From Paenibacillus aceris (lineage in GTDB: Bacteria; Bacillota; Bacilli; Paenibacillales; NBRC-103111), in contig NZ_JAGGKV010000004.1 of assembly GCF_017874035.1 (NCBI RefSeq), positions 248,001-312,000 of the forward strand: a DNA stretch of 64,000 nucleotides, read 5' to 3'. The position numbers and the translations under genes were made by a program. Positions 50,612-59,806 of the stretch are shown here, piece by piece (the first letter of the stretch is position 1; each line of letters starts with the position of its first letter). The notes under the pieces were generated by a model that saw only the letters and a program-made list of their open reading frames with translations, ran no database searches and was not told the DNA's origin.

Positions 50612-50671
50612 TGCTGCCGGGATCTGAAGATCGTATTGACCTATATATCGGGTTCAATACCCCACACAGCA

Positions 50672-50714
50672 AGTAAGCGCTTAATTGTAATCTGAATATT
50701 GAGCTTGCTATAGG
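50672..50714 (+). promoter_or_regulatory. Candidate promoter and cre-like site for the plus-strand operon
   Basis: TTGTAA (50685-50690) and TATAGG (50709-50714) are 18 bases apart. AGTAAGCGCTTAAT (50672-50685), with the cre core AAGCGCTT, lies just upstream and partly matches the CcpA consensus. Both calls are tentative. Confidence 0.35.
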
Positions 50715-50739
50715 ATTTTCTTATGAAGAGGAGCGTGCC

Positions 50740-51759
50740 ATGTTGCATATACAGCCTTATCTCACTCCATATAAATTGGGCAGTCCGGTTCTTGTCGGTT
50801 CGGGGGTTCCGGGTCACTTCGACGAGCGTGCGGTCGATTGTCCGTTCGTCTTTCAACATAACGACATGTTTTACATGATGTATGTGGGTTTTGACGGAAT
50901 TGGTTATCAAACGGCATTGGCAGTAAGTCATGACCTCACGAACTGGGAGCATTTAAGTGTCATTCTGAAACGAAATGAGCGTTCATCCTGGGATTCCGTT
51001 AATATCGCAGGCACCTGGATCATGAAAGAAAATCGTCTGGATGCTCCCCCGGTACTGAAAAAATGGAACAACAAATATTGGTTGGTTTATCATGCTTATC
51101 CAGAAACAGGCTATGAGGAAGGTTCAGCTAAAATTGGCATCGCTTGGACAGAAGATGAACAACTGCTCGAATGGCACCGGTGTCCAGAGCCGATCCTAAC
51201 GCCAGAAGAAGGCACCGATTGGGAAAAAGGCGGCCTCTACAAAGAGTGTCTTGTTGAGCATGAAGGCAAGTTTTATTTGTTTTACAATGCCAAAAACAGT
51301 AATAAGGGGCGCTGGATCGAACAAACGGGCGTCGCTTTCTCCACGGATTTAAAACAATGGCAGCGATACGAACATAACCCTGTCCTACAGGTTACGCCAG
51401 ATGGATGGGATTCAGGATTTGCCAGCGATCCGTGCGTGCTGCATGACCAGGACCGCGACCTATGGATCATGTATTACTTTGGCTATAACTACAAACAAGC
51501 ACAGGAAGGAATTGCCCTTTCTCGTGATCTTTTACATTGGGAAAAATATCCTGAACCAATCATTCGTGTTGGCGATGAAGGCAGTATCGACTCTATTTTC
51601 GCCCATAAGCCCTCAGTCATTACGCATCAGGGCGTACTTTATCACTTTTACTGCTCGTGCAGGCGGTATCGAGAAGGCGATGCAACCAAAAACTACGGGA
51701 AAGAGTTCCGAACCATCAGCGTTGCAACATCACAACCGATTGATTCGCAATCACGATGA
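50740..51759 (+). CDS. Five-bladed beta-propeller glycosidase (GH43/GH32/GH130-like)
   Basis: A 339-aa protein whose repeated blade pattern (FYMMYVGFDG, YWLVYHAYPE, FYLFYNAKNS, LWIMYYFGYN, LYHFYCSCRR) marks the furanosidase-type propeller fold. Acidic residues at blade starts (AVDCPFVF, LDAPPVLK, YKECLVEH, ASDPCVLH) could be catalytic. I cannot separate GH43, GH32 and GH130 by eye; arabinose or another non-reducing sugar is possible. There is no signal peptide. The ATG follows GAAGAGGAG. It is first in a three-gene plus-strand operon with GH78. Confidence 0.78.
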   Translation: MLHIQPYLTPYKLGSPVLVGSGVPGHFDERAVDCPFVFQHNDMFYMMYVGFDGIGYQTALAVSHDLTNWEHLSVILKRNERSSWDSVNIAGTWIMKENRLDAPPVLKKWNNKYWLVYHAYPETGYEEGSAKIGIAWTEDEQLLEWHRCPEPILTPEEGTDWEKGGLYKECLVEHEGKFYLFYNAKNSNKGRWIEQTGVAFSTDLKQWQRYEHNPVLQVTPDGWDSGFASDPCVLHDQDRDLWIMYYFGYNYKQAQEGIALSRDLLHWEKYPEPIIRVGDEGSIDSIFAHKPSVITHQGVLYHFYCSCRRYREGDATKNYGKEFRTISVATSQPIDSQSR

Positions 51760-51776
51760 CAAAGGGGGCAAAACCG

Positions 51777-54512
51777 ATGCAAGTGGATGAAATGTTTGTA
51801 GAAAGCAAGCGCTGCCCCCTCGGGATTGATGTCCTCCAGCCAGCATTCGGCTGGAGTTTTGCCGATGCGCCGATACGTTTGCAAATGCAGACTGCCTACA
51901 GAATCATCGTTTCGTATAGCGAGGAAGACTTACAGGTGAATAAAGGCAGTGTATGGGACAGCGGGCAGCGTTTCAGCAAGAAGAATGTTCATATCTTATA
52001 CGAAGGCCCCCCGCTTCAATCACGGCTTCGGTATTATTGGAAGGTGCAAGTTTGGGATCAAATTGGACAAATGACCGAGAGTCCTGTTTCGTGGTGGGAA
52101 ATGGGTCTGATACAGGACAATGATTGGTCCGCGCATTGGATCGCTCAATTTGACAACGAGCCGGTAGAGAAGCCGGCCCTTCCCTTATTCAGACGGGAAT
52201 TCCACCTCGACAAACCTGTGGCGAAAGCCAGAGCCTATATATGCGGGCTTGGACAGTACGAGCTTCGGCTCAACGGAAACAAGGTTGGCGACAACGTTCT
52301 GGAGCCCGGCTGGACAAACTATGACAAGACTTGTCTTTACTGCGTCTATGATGTGACGGAGGAAGTGAACGAGGGTCTAAATGCGATTGGCGTTATGCTG
52401 GGCAACGGATTCTTCAATGTGACTGGCGGCCGTTACAGTAAATTCAAGCATTCTTTTGGCACACCTCGATGTCTCGTACAGCTGGAAATCACACATACCG
52501 ACGGCACAGTAGTCCAAATTAACAGTGATAGGAATTGGGATTGTGCACCGGGGCCTATTCTCTTTTCCTGTATGTATGGGGGCGAAGATTTCGATGCTCG
52601 CCGCCTGATAGCGGGCTGGGATCAGCCTGGACTTACTTCCCTCGACGTATGGAAACCAGCCGTCGAAGTGAAACGGCCGGCAGGAAAATTGAAGTCGCAT
52701 GCGATTCCCCCATTGAAAGTGATGGAAACGTTCCAGCCTGCGACTATTACTGCGCCGCTTCCCGGCGTGTACGTGGCTGATTTCGGACAAAACTTCTCAG
52801 GATGGGTTAGCATCCGCGTAAAAGGCCCTCAAGGCGCGCAAATTACGCTGTCCCCTGCCGAATTGCTGAAGGAAAACGGCACGATTAATCAGAAATGGAC
52901 CGGTTCGCCCAACAAGTTTACTTATATCATGAGCGGAGACGTTGACGAGGAAGAATGGTCGCCGCGTTTCAGTTATAGCGGGTTCCGATATGTGCAGATC
53001 GAAGGCGCAGTGCCCGTCCATTCAGAAGCAGACGATTACAATACCCCCGTTCTGCTCGGACTGGAGGGCCGCATGATATATCCGGACACCAAAGTTCATG
53101 GAAATTTCATGTGCTCCAATGAGCTGTTAAACCGTACGCATGTAATCATTAACCAAGCAATCCTAAGCAATATGAAGAGCATATTTACCGATTGCCCGCA
53201 CCGGGAAAAGCTAGGATGGCTCGAACAAGTCCATTTGATGGGTCCTTCCGTTGCCTTTAATTATGATGTCGAGCAGTTGTTCATTAAAACGATGGAAGAC
53301 ATCCGTGACTCCCAGCTTCCGAACGGTATGGTACCGACGACCGCGCCAGAATATGTCGTCTTCTCTGAGAAATGGCATTGTTTCCGGGACTCCGTATCCT
53401 GGGGTGCCGCCTATGTTCTCACAGGTTGGAATTTGCTGCAGCTATACGGCAATCACCGAATTTTGACCGAGCATTATGAAGGAATGAAAGCCTATATCGA
53501 CTATATAACCGCCAACTCCGATCAGTTGATTGTACATAGCGGCCTCGGCGATTGGTACGATGTCGGCGAAAATCCGCCTGGTTTCGTTCAAAACACGCCG
53601 GTTGCGCACACCGAAACGGCCATGTTTTATCATATCGTCGATGTGTTTACACAAATCGCAAATCTTTTGAACCACAGCGAAGATGCCATCCATTATGCTA
53701 ATCTGCGTGAAAACATCAAAATAGCATTTAACGATACTTTTTTCAATGACAAGACGAAGCAATATGCTACTGGTAGTCAAAGCTCCAACGCCATACCGCT
53801 TGTTCTAGGTCTTGTTGACGATCCGTATAGGGAAACTGTTCTTTCCCATTTAATCAAAGACATTGCATTGCACGGGTATCATACGACAGCAGGCGATATT
53901 GGCCACCGCTACGTACTGCTTGCACTTCTCCAAAGCGGCCGTTCCGACTTGATCTATGCCATGAGCCAAAAAACCGATCACCCTAGCTACGGATATCAAA
54001 TCATGCAAGGTGCGACAACGTTGACGGAAGCTTGGGACGGTCCGACCGTCGGCAAATCACAGAATCATTTCATGCTTGGCCATTTGGAAGAATGGCTCTA
54101 TAGCGGATTGGCAGGCATCCATTATCGGTATGATTCCGATTTCGAAAGCTACAAGCTATCCATCCGACCGGCCATACTTCAAGGCCTGAGCGAATCGGCA
54201 GCCGAATACCGGTTGCCAGCCGGACAGATGCGCGTCAAATGGACATACAATGCGGCGCATCGTTTGACGCTTGAGGTAACCATTCCAACAAATTGTGTGG
54301 CGGAACTATATGTTCCTTCTTTATCCGTGGATACACTGCTCGAAAGCGGAAAATCGGTTAAGGATGTAGAGACCATTCAGATTGTTGCCCTTGAGGACAG
54401 TCATGTTGTCGTGCGCGTAGGCTCGGGCAATTATGTTTTTGAAGCGCTGTTTGAAAATGAGACCAGATTTATTAACTTTTCCAGGGTGGGGTGCTGCAAT
54501 GATAGATCGTAA
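51777..54512 (+). CDS. GH78 alpha-L-rhamnosidase
   Basis: A 911-aa protein with GH78 layout. An N-terminal fibronectin-like domain (CPLGIDVLQPAFGWSF) is followed by a rhamnose-binding sandwich (GLGQYELRLNGNKVGDNVLEPGWT), another beta domain, then an (alpha/alpha)6 barrel with FTDCPHREKLGWLEQVHLMG, which includes the likely general acid Glu, and a C-terminal beta domain. TTLTEAWDG is also conserved. It removes terminal alpha-L-rhamnose in the cytoplasm. ATG 51777 follows AAAGGGGGC; an upstream ATG in frame overlaps the previous stop without a spaced ribosome binding site. Confidence 0.93.
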   Translation: MQVDEMFVESKRCPLGIDVLQPAFGWSFADAPIRLQMQTAYRIIVSYSEEDLQVNKGSVWDSGQRFSKKNVHILYEGPPLQSRLRYYWKVQVWDQIGQMTESPVSWWEMGLIQDNDWSAHWIAQFDNEPVEKPALPLFRREFHLDKPVAKARAYICGLGQYELRLNGNKVGDNVLEPGWTNYDKTCLYCVYDVTEEVNEGLNAIGVMLGNGFFNVTGGRYSKFKHSFGTPRCLVQLEITHTDGTVVQINSDRNWDCAPGPILFSCMYGGEDFDARRLIAGWDQPGLTSLDVWKPAVEVKRPAGKLKSHAIPPLKVMETFQPATITAPLPGVYVADFGQNFSGWVSIRVKGPQGAQITLSPAELLKENGTINQKWTGSPNKFTYIMSGDVDEEEWSPRFSYSGFRYVQIEGAVPVHSEADDYNTPVLLGLEGRMIYPDTKVHGNFMCSNELLNRTHVIINQAILSNMKSIFTDCPHREKLGWLEQVHLMGPSVAFNYDVEQLFIKTMEDIRDSQLPNGMVPTTAPEYVVFSEKWHCFRDSVSWGAAYVLTGWNLLQLYGNHRILTEHYEGMKAYIDYITANSDQLIVHSGLGDWYDVGENPPGFVQNTPVAHTETAMFYHIVDVFTQIANLLNHSEDAIHYANLRENIKIAFNDTFFNDKTKQYATGSQSSNAIPLVLGLVDDPYRETVLSHLIKDIALHGYHTTAGDIGHRYVLLALLQSGRSDLIYAMSQKTDHPSYGYQIMQGATTLTEAWDGPTVGKSQNHFMLGHLEEWLYSGLAGIHYRYDSDFESYKLSIRPAILQGLSESAAEYRLPAGQMRVKWTYNAAHRLTLEVTIPTNCVAELYVPSLSVDTLLESGKSVKDVETIQIVALEDSHVVVRVGSGNYVFEALFENETRFINFSRVGCCNDRS

Positions 54513-56568
54513 AGCTTTAGTCCAACGCCACAATCCGGTCATTTCCAGCTTCGATAAATTTTCTTCCCTATCCGTAGGCAACGGGAATTATGCCTTTACG
54601 GTTGATGCAACCGGATTGCAAACATTTCCAACCCTTTATAGCGACGGTGGTGTGCCCCTTGGTAACTTCTCCAATTGGGCGTGGCATACACACCCAAATC
54701 CAAATGACTATCAAGTGGAAAAATTCCCGCTTACTTATTACCCTACCTTCGGCGGGAGAAGTGTCGGGTTCCCGTATATGCCACCTGGTCAAATTACCGA
54801 GGAGTACAAGTGGCTCAAGTTTAATCCTCACAAACTTCATTTAGGTATGGTTAGTTTTCGTTTACTGTTGCCTTCTGGCGAGGAAGCCTCTGCTGACGAC
54901 TTAAAGGAAATAGAACAGGTGCTTGACTTGTGGAAAGGTGTCATTGAAAGCCAATTTTCAATCGGCGGCAATAAAACCGCTGTCACGACCTGCTGTCATC
55001 CTACTCAGGATTTGATTGCCGTTCGCGTTAAATCCAAATTGATTCGACAGGGACATATCCAGATTGTCTTTCGTTTCCCTTACGGGACTTGGAAGTTCGC
55101 AGGCGTCGATTGGGAAAAATCCTCTCGGCATGAAACGGAAATCCCGAGCTCCAGCAGCACCTTCGCCCAAATCCAGCGGAAATTGGATCAAGATTCATAT
55201 ACGCTAACGGCAGCTTGGTCGAATGGCTCCTTGACCCGTGATGAGCAAGACCAACATTTACTTCTTTTAACCCCATCACCGGACCACGATGAGTTCGAGC
55301 TTCGTTTCAGGTTTACACCGGAGGCAACCGAAACCGAATTGCCAGCTTTCGAATCGGTCATAGCCAGCTCTGAGCAGCATTGGAAAAACTTTTGGACTTC
55401 AGGTGGAACCATCGAACTTATTGACAGCAAAGATACGAGGGCTCACGAGCTTGAACGAAGAATCGTGCTCTCGCAGTATTTGACGGCTATACAATCATCC
55501 GGCTCGCTGCCACCGGCGGAATCCGGTCTTACCCATAATAGCTGGGCCGGTAAATTTCATTTGGAAATGCACTGGTGGCATTCCGTCCACTTCGCACTCT
55601 GGAATCGGGCAGATTACTTGGCAAACAGCTTGGAATGGTATAGCAGCATTTTAGATAAAGCCCGAAATCTCGCTGCTTCCCAGGGATACGAAGGTGCAAG
55701 ATGGCCGAAATGCGTTGCACCGGACGGCATAAATGGTCCTTGCTACATTGAGCCTTTTCTCATCTGGCAGCAGCCACATCCCATTTATTATGCCGAGCTG
55801 ATCTATAAACTCAAAGGCACGAAAGAAACATTGGAGAAGTACGCGACGATTGTCTTCGATAGCGCTGCTTTCATGGCTTCTTTTGCAGAATGGGATCAAG
55901 AGCAGCAGCGGTACGTGCTGGGTCCGCCCGTAGCCCCTGCACAAGAAATATTCGATCATGCAACGACAATGAATCCGACCTTCGAGTTGTCTTACTGGGC
56001 TTTCGGACTATCCACAGCCATTGCATGGAGGGACAGACTAGGACTCCCAAGGGTAGAGAAATGGGAGCATGTCCTTAATCATTTGTCCCAACTCCCTGAA
56101 GTTGATGGACTTTATGTCGCTGCGGAAACAGCTCCCGATACATTTTCAGGCGGCAACGGCACCAAAGATCACCCTACCATGCTGGCTCCGCTGGGAATCC
56201 TCCCCGGCAACATGGTAGATCGCGAAACGATGCTCAGGACACTTCACGAAGTCATCAAGGAATGGAACTGGGATGCGACATGGGGGTGGGATTACCCGAT
56301 GGTGGCCATGACGTCGGCAAGACTTGGCGAAACGCAATTAGCCGTAGATACCCTCTTGATTGACAAAGTCACCAACACCTTTCTCCCTAATGGCCACAAC
56401 TACCAGCGAAAACCATTAACGGTGTACCTCCCCGGCAACGGGGGCCTGTTAAGCGCCGTGGCAATGATGGCAGCCGGTTGGGAAAACGGACCGGAAACTC
56501 ATGCACCGGGATTTCCACAGGATGGTTCGTGGAACGTGAGATACGAAGGTTTGGAAAAAATGCTGTGA
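54499..56568 (+). CDS. GH65-like (alpha/alpha)6 protein
   Basis: A 689-aa cytoplasmic protein. An N-terminal beta-sandwich (LSVGNGNYAFTVDATGLQTF, GGVPLGNFSNWAWHTHPNP) is followed by an (alpha/alpha)6 region with GKFHLEMHWWHSVHFALW, YEGARWPKCVAPDG, IEPFLIWQQPHPIYYAELI and a late WDATWGWDYPM. This resembles the GH65/clan GH-L layout, but family membership is not certain and catalytic acids are not assigned beyond the Glu in HLEMHWW and IEPFLIW. The ATG overlaps the GH78 end by 14 bases and follows a G-rich site, so it likely finishes the job started by the rhamnosidase. Confidence 0.75.
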   Translation: MIDRKALVQRHNPVISSFDKFSSLSVGNGNYAFTVDATGLQTFPTLYSDGGVPLGNFSNWAWHTHPNPNDYQVEKFPLTYYPTFGGRSVGFPYMPPGQITEEYKWLKFNPHKLHLGMVSFRLLLPSGEEASADDLKEIEQVLDLWKGVIESQFSIGGNKTAVTTCCHPTQDLIAVRVKSKLIRQGHIQIVFRFPYGTWKFAGVDWEKSSRHETEIPSSSSTFAQIQRKLDQDSYTLTAAWSNGSLTRDEQDQHLLLLTPSPDHDEFELRFRFTPEATETELPAFESVIASSEQHWKNFWTSGGTIELIDSKDTRAHELERRIVLSQYLTAIQSSGSLPPAESGLTHNSWAGKFHLEMHWWHSVHFALWNRADYLANSLEWYSSILDKARNLAASQGYEGARWPKCVAPDGINGPCYIEPFLIWQQPHPIYYAELIYKLKGTKETLEKYATIVFDSAAFMASFAEWDQEQQRYVLGPPVAPAQEIFDHATTMNPTFELSYWAFGLSTAIAWRDRLGLPRVEKWEHVLNHLSQLPEVDGLYVAAETAPDTFSGGNGTKDHPTMLAPLGILPGNMVDRETMLRTLHEVIKEWNWDATWGWDYPMVAMTSARLGETQLAVDTLLIDKVTNTFLPNGHNYQRKPLTVYLPGNGGLLSAVAMMAAGWENGPETHAPGFPQDGSWNVRYEGLEKML

Positions 56569-56610
56569 TTCCATTGTGATCCGTTAACGTTAAGGAGAGA
56601 CATACCAAAT

Positions 56611-56655
56611 AAGAGGCTGCCCTTAAGGTAATTTACCAAAAGGGACAGCCTCTTT
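56611..56655 (+). terminator. Hairpin terminator between convergent genes
   Basis: AAGAGGCTGCCCTT and AAGGGACAGCCTCTT pair with one mismatch and are followed by TTTCC on the plus strand. It lies between the 56568 stop and the convergent gene ending at 56680, so it may serve both. Confidence 0.75.
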
Positions 56656-56679
56656 CCGATCTAACGAGCATATCAAGCT

Positions 56680-57135
56680 TTAACCGCAGCGACGGCAATT
56701 TTTCGGGCATTGTCGCACATTTTTTTGCGACAGGATCCGTATCGTTTTTTTCACATCGGAAACATTGAGGAATGAGGCGTTCTGCTCGCCATCATACACG
56801 GCTTTCACCTTGACTCTGCACCAAAGTGCACCGTAGATGCTGTTGGACACACCTGGCACATTGGGGACGATATTTCTGACTTGAACCACTTTCTCTTCTT
56901 GGAATGTAACACCAAACGATCTTAATACGCTTCGGACGATACGAAGATCGCTCGCGCTTTCCGCGGTGGGTGAACCGACTACGAGCCTGATACTATTCAT
57001 GCGGTTATGTTTTTTGATGACAACAAGTGCGGTTAAGTTAACGTGCTGCCTCGCGATACTGGCTAGAATGCAGCTTAACGTACGATCTTTTGCCACAAAA
57101 CGAAATTGTGTCCGGATGGAAAAGCTGAATTTCAA
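56680..57135 (-). CDS. Small ACT-like domain protein with cysteine-rich tail
   Basis: A 151-aa protein. Residues about 20-110 have the beta-alpha-beta-beta-alpha-beta pattern of one or two ACT domains (TLSCILASIARQHVNLTALVVI, MNSIRLVVGSP, LRIVRSVLRSFGVTFQEEKVVQV, GALWCRVKVKAVYDGE). The tail CPKNCRRCG could bind metal. I chose TTG 57135, six bases after GGGGGG; the open frame runs further up but lacks a signal there. ACT domains usually bind amino acids or regulate enzymes. It is divergent from the germination operon, and a link with germinant amino acids is possible but unsupported. Confidence 0.6.
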   Translation of the reverse strand: MKFSFSIRTQFRFVAKDRTLSCILASIARQHVNLTALVVIKKHNRMNSIRLVVGSPTAESASDLRIVRSVLRSFGVTFQEEKVVQVRNIVPNVPGVSNSIYGALWCRVKVKAVYDGEQNASFLNVSDVKKTIRILSQKNVRQCPKNCRRCG

Positions 57136-57325
57136 TCCAATCCCCCCTATGCATGTTTCTGTAATCATCATATGATTGGCTGCTTGTGGGGATTGTACAA
57201 ATGCATTAAAAATGCACTTATCCACTCCGATACTGTACGCGGCGGGAACTGCATGACGTTTAATAAGAGCCGCATTCATAACCGCGGTAGTAAACCCGCA
57301 ATAGAAATAAGCGAACTCGAAAATT

Positions 57326-57356
57326 TGTATGAATTTGGAGTAATCGCCACATAAAT
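57326..57356 (+). promoter_or_regulatory. Possible SigG promoter of the ger operon
   Basis: TGTATG (57326-57331) and CATAAAT (57350-57356) are 18 bases apart and partly match forespore SigG boxes (TGAATA, CATACTA). Germinant receptor operons are normally SigG-dependent, so a site here is expected. The rest of 57136-57404 shows nothing I can support. Confidence 0.3.
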
Positions 57357-57404
57357 GGAGGATATTAAGAGAAAGGAAAATACATGTAAAAGGCGAGATG
57401 AGAG

Positions 57405-58748
57405 ATGAACACCTCGACAAGGGGAGAAAAACTAGCCTATATCGAACAAGCTTTTGAACAACATTCTGATTTCGTAAGCAAGGAAGCCCTTATTTATCAA
57501 ACCCAGGTCCAAGTATGCTATTTAGGCACACTCGTTCAGTATAAAGAAACTTTTGACACACTAGTAACCAGAATATCGCATCTGCATGACCAGAATAACC
57601 CGATCGATCAGATCGCCTTATCCCCTTCAGCTATGGTAAATGTACCCTTAATCGAGCTTATAAACGCCATATTAAGAGGGATGTTGATTATTTTCCCCCA
57701 AGAAGGCTGCGACAACATTGTCATTGAGCCCTCTTCGGTCAACAGCAGTCGAAGTATTGGGGAAGCACAAACGGAGAATCCGATTCAGACCTCGCTAGAT
57801 GCCTTTACGGAAGACATAAATGGTAACATAGGCCTGATTCGCAGAATCATGAGAATCAAAGATTTACATATCCAGAACTACACCCTAGGGGCTGCGCTCC
57901 CTCGTGAAGTTGCTGTGCTATATGTGGAAGGGCAAGCCGACCCGAAGGTCGTTCAGCTCATCCATAACTATTTAACTGAAAACGCCAGAATGGATATTTC
58001 TGATGTTCAAGGACTGCTGAAAGCGCTCAAACAGCCAAGCTACAGTCTTGTTCCAACGTATTTAACTTCTGAGCTTCCTTCCACAACCAAGCACAATTTG
58101 ATGGATGGCCGAGTGATCATCTTCTTGGATCATTTTCCGTTCTCGCTTTCCTTTCCCTCCATTGTATCGGACTTTTGGGATGTAAAAACGGATAAAGATC
58201 AACCTCCCTTGTTTATGTATTTATACCGAATTATTCGTATCATGAGTTTAATCATCGCCATTACCATGCCAGGGTTATATGTGGTTCTGAATTCAGTCAA
58301 CCCTGAACTTTTGCGTATCCAATTGGCTGTATCGATCACAAACTCGCGGGAGGGCGTTCCCTATCCTGTTCTCGTTGAATTGTTGATGATGCTGTTCATT
58401 ATAGAAATGGTCATCGAAGCGAGCATACGTCTTCCCAAAAGCATTGGCCCAACCATTACGATGGTCGGCGGGATTATTCTGGGACAAGCTGTCGTTCAGG
58501 CCAGACTAGTCAGTTACTTTCTAATTATTGTCGTAGCTGGCTCGACCATAGCACATTTTACAATGGGCACTTATATGAACACAGTCTCCATTCGGTTGTA
58601 CAAGTATGTCGTAATCTTGTTTAGTGCTTTGTATGGCATTCTCGGCCTTATGTCGTCCGTTGTTTTGTTTTGCTTTTACCTTGGTACGATTACAACGTTT
58701 GAGGTGCCATATTTGAGCCTTTCCACCAAAAGAGGGAAATTCAAATGA
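57405..58748 (+). CDS. Spore germination receptor A subunit (GerA family)
   Basis: A 447-aa GerAA/GerKA-like protein of the spore inner membrane. It has a soluble N-terminal half with LGAALPREVAVLYVEGQADPKVV and DGRVIIFLDHFPFSLSFPS, then a membrane half with about five TM segments (MSLIIAITMPGLYVVL, TSREGVPYP-like SITNSREGVPYPVLVELLMM, GPTITMVGGIILGQAVV). Length is slightly shorter than the usual 480. The ATG starts a three-gene operon coupled by overlaps with GerB- and GerC-type genes. It senses germinants with the other two subunits. Confidence 0.93.
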   Translation: MNTSTRGEKLAYIEQAFEQHSDFVSKEALIYQTQVQVCYLGTLVQYKETFDTLVTRISHLHDQNNPIDQIALSPSAMVNVPLIELINAILRGMLIIFPQEGCDNIVIEPSSVNSSRSIGEAQTENPIQTSLDAFTEDINGNIGLIRRIMRIKDLHIQNYTLGAALPREVAVLYVEGQADPKVVQLIHNYLTENARMDISDVQGLLKALKQPSYSLVPTYLTSELPSTTKHNLMDGRVIIFLDHFPFSLSFPSIVSDFWDVKTDKDQPPLFMYLYRIIRIMSLIIAITMPGLYVVLNSVNPELLRIQLAVSITNSREGVPYPVLVELLMMLFIIEMVIEASIRLPKSIGPTITMVGGIILGQAVVQARLVSYFLIIVVAGSTIAHFTMGTYMNTVSIRLYKYVVILFSALYGILGLMSSVVLFCFYLGTITTFEVPYLSLSTKRGKFK

Positions 58749-59806
58749 GCAAAAGAGCCCTATTAACGATGTTTTTTATCGTTCATCTCTCGAGGTATTT
58801 TTATATCTATCCTGTAAAAATGATTGAAGCAACTTCCGCAGGGCATTGGGAACCCATCATTGTCGGTTTTCTTGTGGAACTTTGTTGTGTTTGGATCTTT
58901 TTGAAGGGGCTTTCTGCTTTTCCCGAAAAGGATATTGTAGATATATGTAAAATGGCATCGGGAACATGGATTGCGCGGCTTCTCCTTATTCCTTTGCTGG
59001 TCTTTTTGTTTCTGAATTTGAACATTACGCACAGCTATGAAATGGAATCCATCAGTATCTTTTTGCTGCCCAAAACCCCGACGTATTTCATTTTATTGCT
59101 CTATGTCATTCCCCTTTACATCGCATGGAAAGGCTACGAAGCGATTTCCAGAGGGGGGATAGTCGTATTCATCTGTGTGCTTCCTATGGTTATCTTCTCA
59201 TTGATAAGTGCGATGAGTAATTTCGATTTCGATAACCTATATCCCATTTATGAGACTCGGTTGAGTTTCTTCAAAAGGCCGATGTTTTACTCTGCTTTTT
59301 TTGCGCATAGCGGTTTCTTATTCTTAGGTTGGGTTAAGATGAAGCGTCAATTCTCATTCCGTCAAGCAGCTCCTATTTTGGGGATACTTTTAATTTTTGC
59401 GATATCCTCTGTCTATGTGCCCATGCTCATTTTCGGTCAGGAATCCATTATTTATTTTCGCTACCCGAATGTATTGACATCGGATACGGTTGACACGGAG
59501 TGGGTTGTCTTTGATTGGCTCCCCACTTTTTTTGTGATAGCCATGATCGCCATCTCAATGGTAGAAATGGCAGTAACTTTTTGGATGATGGCCACGCTGA
59601 TTGAAAAGCTATTTTTGAAGAAAAAAAGGGGGATTGCTGTCCTCCTGGTCGGCGTATTATCGTATAGCTTCAGCTGTTATTTAGATAATATAGATACGTT
59701 GGCGAAATTTTCAGTCTTGAATACCTTCCTCTGCTTCTACAGCATTATCGGTATACCGCTTGCCATCATACTCATGAGTTTGAGGTATAGGAGGAATCCT
59801 GCTTGA
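58745..59806 (+). CDS. Spore germination receptor B subunit (GerB family permease)
   Basis: A 353-aa integral membrane protein of the amino acid permease-like GerAB/GerKB family, with about ten TM segments. It is the subunit thought to bind germinant. WIARLLLIPLLVFLFLNLNI and PKTPTYFILLLYVIPLYIAWKGYEAISRGG are typical. The ATG overlaps the GerA-type stop as ATGA. Length fits the family. The germinant cannot be read from sequence. Confidence 0.92.
   Translation: MSKRALLTMFFIVHLSRYFYIYPVKMIEATSAGHWEPIIVGFLVELCCVWIFLKGLSAFPEKDIVDICKMASGTWIARLLLIPLLVFLFLNLNITHSYEMESISIFLLPKTPTYFILLLYVIPLYIAWKGYEAISRGGIVVFICVLPMVIFSLISAMSNFDFDNLYPIYETRLSFFKRPMFYSAFFAHSGFLFLGWVKMKRQFSFRQAAPILGILLIFAISSVYVPMLIFGQESIIYFRYPNVLTSDTVDTEWVVFDWLPTFFVIAMIAISMVEMAVTFWMMATLIEKLFLKKKRGIAVLLVGVLSYSFSCYLDNIDTLAKFSVLNTFLCFYSIIGIPLAIILMSLRYRRNPA

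Noticed and set aside
50708..50714. Fourth TTATAGG-type operator (CTATAGG) at the plus-strand operon
   Set aside because: There is no second half-site at 21-22 bp and the orientation relative to transcription is opposite to the other three.
57136..57420. Longer version of the ACT-like protein
   Set aside because: The extension has no ribosome binding site, would overlap the GerA-type start and reads as non-coding; TTG 57135 has GGGGGG in place.
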